Below, piece by piece: positions 62,544 through 64,000 of a stretch of 64,000 bases of DNA. The number at the start of each line of letters is the position of its first letter. The stretch's first letter is position 1. Under the pieces are notes generated by a model. It saw only the letters and a list, made by a program, of their open reading frames with translations. It searched no databases and had not been told where the DNA came from. The position numbers were made by a program, and so were the translations under genes. This DNA is from Acetoanaerobium sticklandii (GTDB taxonomy: Bacteria; Bacillota; Clostridia; Peptostreptococcales; Filifactoraceae), in the NCBI RefSeq assembly GCF_000196455.1, contig NC_014614.1, positions 572,501 to 636,500 on the forward strand, read 5' to 3'.

Positions 62544-63425
62544 TTAAGGATGTGTTTTTTTATAAAGGAGCTTTGGAATATCAAGCTCGATAAGAAGCAT
62601 TCCTACAACTATAAGCACAGCGCCCATGCTTCCTTTTACTCCTAGAACTTCGCCCACTGCAAGGTATGCAAATATAGCTGCAAATACTGGCTCACAGGTG
62701 TAAATAAGTGCAGTGTGAGTAGCTGAGGTGTATTTTTGAGCTACGTTTTGAACTATATAAGCTCCAGAAGTACATACAAGGCTTAATATAGCTAGGTTAA
62801 TCCACACTGGAAGACTTACAGGTACTGTAGGAGTTTCTATTGCTAGAGAGACTATAAGGCTTAGGAAACCTACGACTCCTATTTGAACTATTGCAAAGGC
62901 TATGGATTCTGCTTTTACAGTAAACTTGCCCACGAGAATTATATAAATTGCAAAGAAGACAGCGCAGACTCCTGTGTAGATATCTCCAATATTTAGCCCA
63001 CCTACATCTTGATTTAGGGTGATTAAGGCAAGACCCGAAAAAGCTAAGGCGACGCTTATTACAGTTAGAAGATTTGGAAGCTTTCTTGCGATTATTGCAG
63101 AAAAAATAGGAACAAGTATTACGCTAAATCCAGTGATAAAAGCGGATTTGGAAGCTGTGGTGTAATTAATTCCTACTGTCTGAAAAGCATAGGTTGCAAA
63201 TAACAATAAGCCCAGAAGGATTCCATGCTTTAAGGTAAATTTATCAATTGAAATAATTTTTTTGTAATAAATCACTGCGGATATAAAAAAAGCAAAAATG
63301 AATCTTAAAGCAAGAAAATTATAGGATTGAAGCTCAGACAGTGAGTTTTTGGTCAATATAAAGGAAGCTCCCCATCCAACCGTAACAAGTAACAAAGCAA
63401 TATCTGCCTTAAGTTGTTTTGTCAT
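62544..63425 (-). CDS. EamA/DMT-family transporter
   Basis: A 293-residue permease with ten predicted helices in two EamA repeats. The first has GWGASFILTKNSLSEL and ALRFIFAFFISAV; the second has GDIYTGVCAVFFAIYI and the C-terminal ALIYTCEPVFAAIFAYL, characteristic of drug/metabolite transporters. The substrate is unknown; amino acids or other metabolites are common. The start is ATG 63425, and the gene is divergent from folD across a 324-bp gap. Confidence 0.85.
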   Translation of the reverse strand: MTKQLKADIALLLVTVGWGASFILTKNSLSELQSYNFLALRFIFAFFISAVIYYKKIISIDKFTLKHGILLGLLLFATYAFQTVGINYTTASKSAFITGFSVILVPIFSAIIARKLPNLLTVISVALAFSGLALITLNQDVGGLNIGDIYTGVCAVFFAIYIILVGKFTVKAESIAFAIVQIGVVGFLSLIVSLAIETPTVPVSLPVWINLAILSLVCTSGAYIVQNVAQKYTSATHTALIYTCEPVFAAIFAYLAVGEVLGVKGSMGAVLIVVGMLLIELDIPKLLYKKTHP

Positions 63426-63749
63426 CTAATCTACTCCTTTGCACAGCTGTATTTTTAATGATATAGCTATAATTATATCTTATATTTAGGGTTTGAAAAG
63501 CCAAATACTATAAGTTTTATGGGAAAGCTGAATTTAATTATTGCCATTAAATTTTAGCAATAATTATCTTTGCTTAAGTTATAGATAGAAAATGCGAAAT
63601 AAAAATTTCTAGTTTATTATTATAACTATGAATATTTATGTATAAAAATAATATATTTCGAATAATTATTTATTTTGTGAATAAAATAGTATATAATGAG
63701 AATAGCAGCACTAGATGATAAATTTTTTTATTATAGGGAGGCGTGTTAA
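63426..63749. other. Gene-free divergent intergenic region before folD
   Basis: A 324-bp AT-rich gap between the EamA gene and folD. A TATAAT at 63692-63697 is a plausible -10 for folD, but no good -35 is seen at 17 bp. I see no riboswitch, terminator or long dyad. Confidence 0.6.
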
Positions 63750-64000
63750 ATGGGAGAGATAATTAAAGGTAAACCAGTAGCAGATAGTATTACTGAGGAA
63801 CTTATTCAGGAAGTTGAGCTATTAAGTGTTAGGGGGATAACACCAAAGCTAGCTATCGTAAGAGTTGGAGCTAGAGGAGACGATTTAGCTTATGAAAAAG
63901 GAGCTCTAACAAAATGTAAAAAAGTTGGAATTGAGACTCAAGTTGTAGAGCTTGCAGCAGATATCACTCAAGATGATTTCATAGCAAAGATCCAAGAATT
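63750..64000 (+). CDS. folD: Methylenetetrahydrofolate dehydrogenase/cyclohydrolase, 5' part
   Basis: The first 83 residues only; the gene runs off the window. The sequence opens MGEIIKGKPVADSITEEL, then PKLAIVRVGARGDDLAYEKGALTKCKKVGIE, as in clostridial FolD proteins, which interconvert methylene- and formyl-tetrahydrofolate in one-carbon metabolism. It is divergent from the standard VGxxxAS-YVxxK motif, the active-site lysine segment being AYEKGALTK, but this variant is common in the group. Start: ATG behind GGGAGG. Confidence 0.88.
   Translation, partial: MGEIIKGKPVADSITEELIQEVELLSVRGITPKLAIVRVGARGDDLAYEKGALTKCKKVGIETQVVELAADITQDDFIAKIQE

Noticed and set aside
63426..63749. Tetrahydrofolate riboswitch before folD
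   Set aside because: The AT-rich gap shows none of the conserved THF-riboswitch blocks or paired stems.

Overview
The window is a low-GC chromosomal segment of an anaerobic Gram-positive bacterium of the class Clostridia. Evidence: strong AGGAGG-type ribosome sites before nearly every gene, TTG and GTG starts, a glmS ribozyme, a Firmicutes-type SOS box, SLH-domain envelope proteins, and ferredoxin-linked 2-oxoacid oxidation joined to butyrate-kinase chemistry. Gene content fits an amino-acid-fermenting (Stickland-type) member of the Peptostreptococcaceae such as Acetoanaerobium. That placement is inference, not a database result.

Layout. 1-2.9 kb: 3' part of a 23S rRNA gene and seven tRNAs (Glu, Val, Asp, Tyr, Gly, Gly, Arg), with no 5S gene after the 23S and a second promoter inside the tRNA array. 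3-5.1 kb: cdaA-cdaR for c-di-AMP synthesis. 5.2-11.7 kb: buk-ptb-buk, a P-loop NTPase and a four-subunit 2-oxoacid:ferredoxin oxidoreductase, together a route from (branched) 2-oxoacids to acid plus ATP and reduced ferredoxin. 11.7-24.3 kb: a YitT membrane protein, a periplasmic-sensor diguanylate cyclase, glmM, ribozyme-controlled glmS, an HD hydrolase, a degenerate-looking HD-GYP protein, a DUF1538 membrane protein with a tandem P-II partner, a YflT-like stress protein and a hemerythrin-like protein. 24.4-32 kb: an FAD amino-acid-oxidase-like protein, D-serine ammonia-lyase, and uvrB-uvrA behind an SOS box.

32-38 kb: a lipoprotein, an orphan NarL-type regulator, and a divergent pair (deacetylase-fold protein / alanine-dehydrogenase-like protein) sharing a large dyad, followed by a GntR regulator fused to an RCK_C (TrkA_C) domain and a membrane protein. 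38-52.6 kb: the most distinctive block. An AgrC/AgrA-like two-component pair without agrB or agrD lies beside three large secreted SLH-domain proteins. Each SLH gene is preceded by the same pair of direct repeats (ACCACTCrGT, 20-bp period) at the same distance from a -10 element, so the three genes look like one LytTR regulon. The 3' ends of the first two are about 730-bp colinear repeats.

52.8-59.3 kb: a complete-looking hisGDCBHAFIE operon. It is preceded by a promoter, a 15-residue leader peptide with three consecutive His codons, and a set of mutually exclusive RNA pairings ending in a terminator. This is a classical leader-peptide attenuator, unexpected in a group where his genes are usually T-box controlled. 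HisG is the short form, but no hisZ is present. 59.4-64 kb: a small hypothetical protein, lepB, a PadR-FetA-FetB-like ABC operon behind a perfect 29-bp palindrome, an EamA transporter, and the 5' end of folD.
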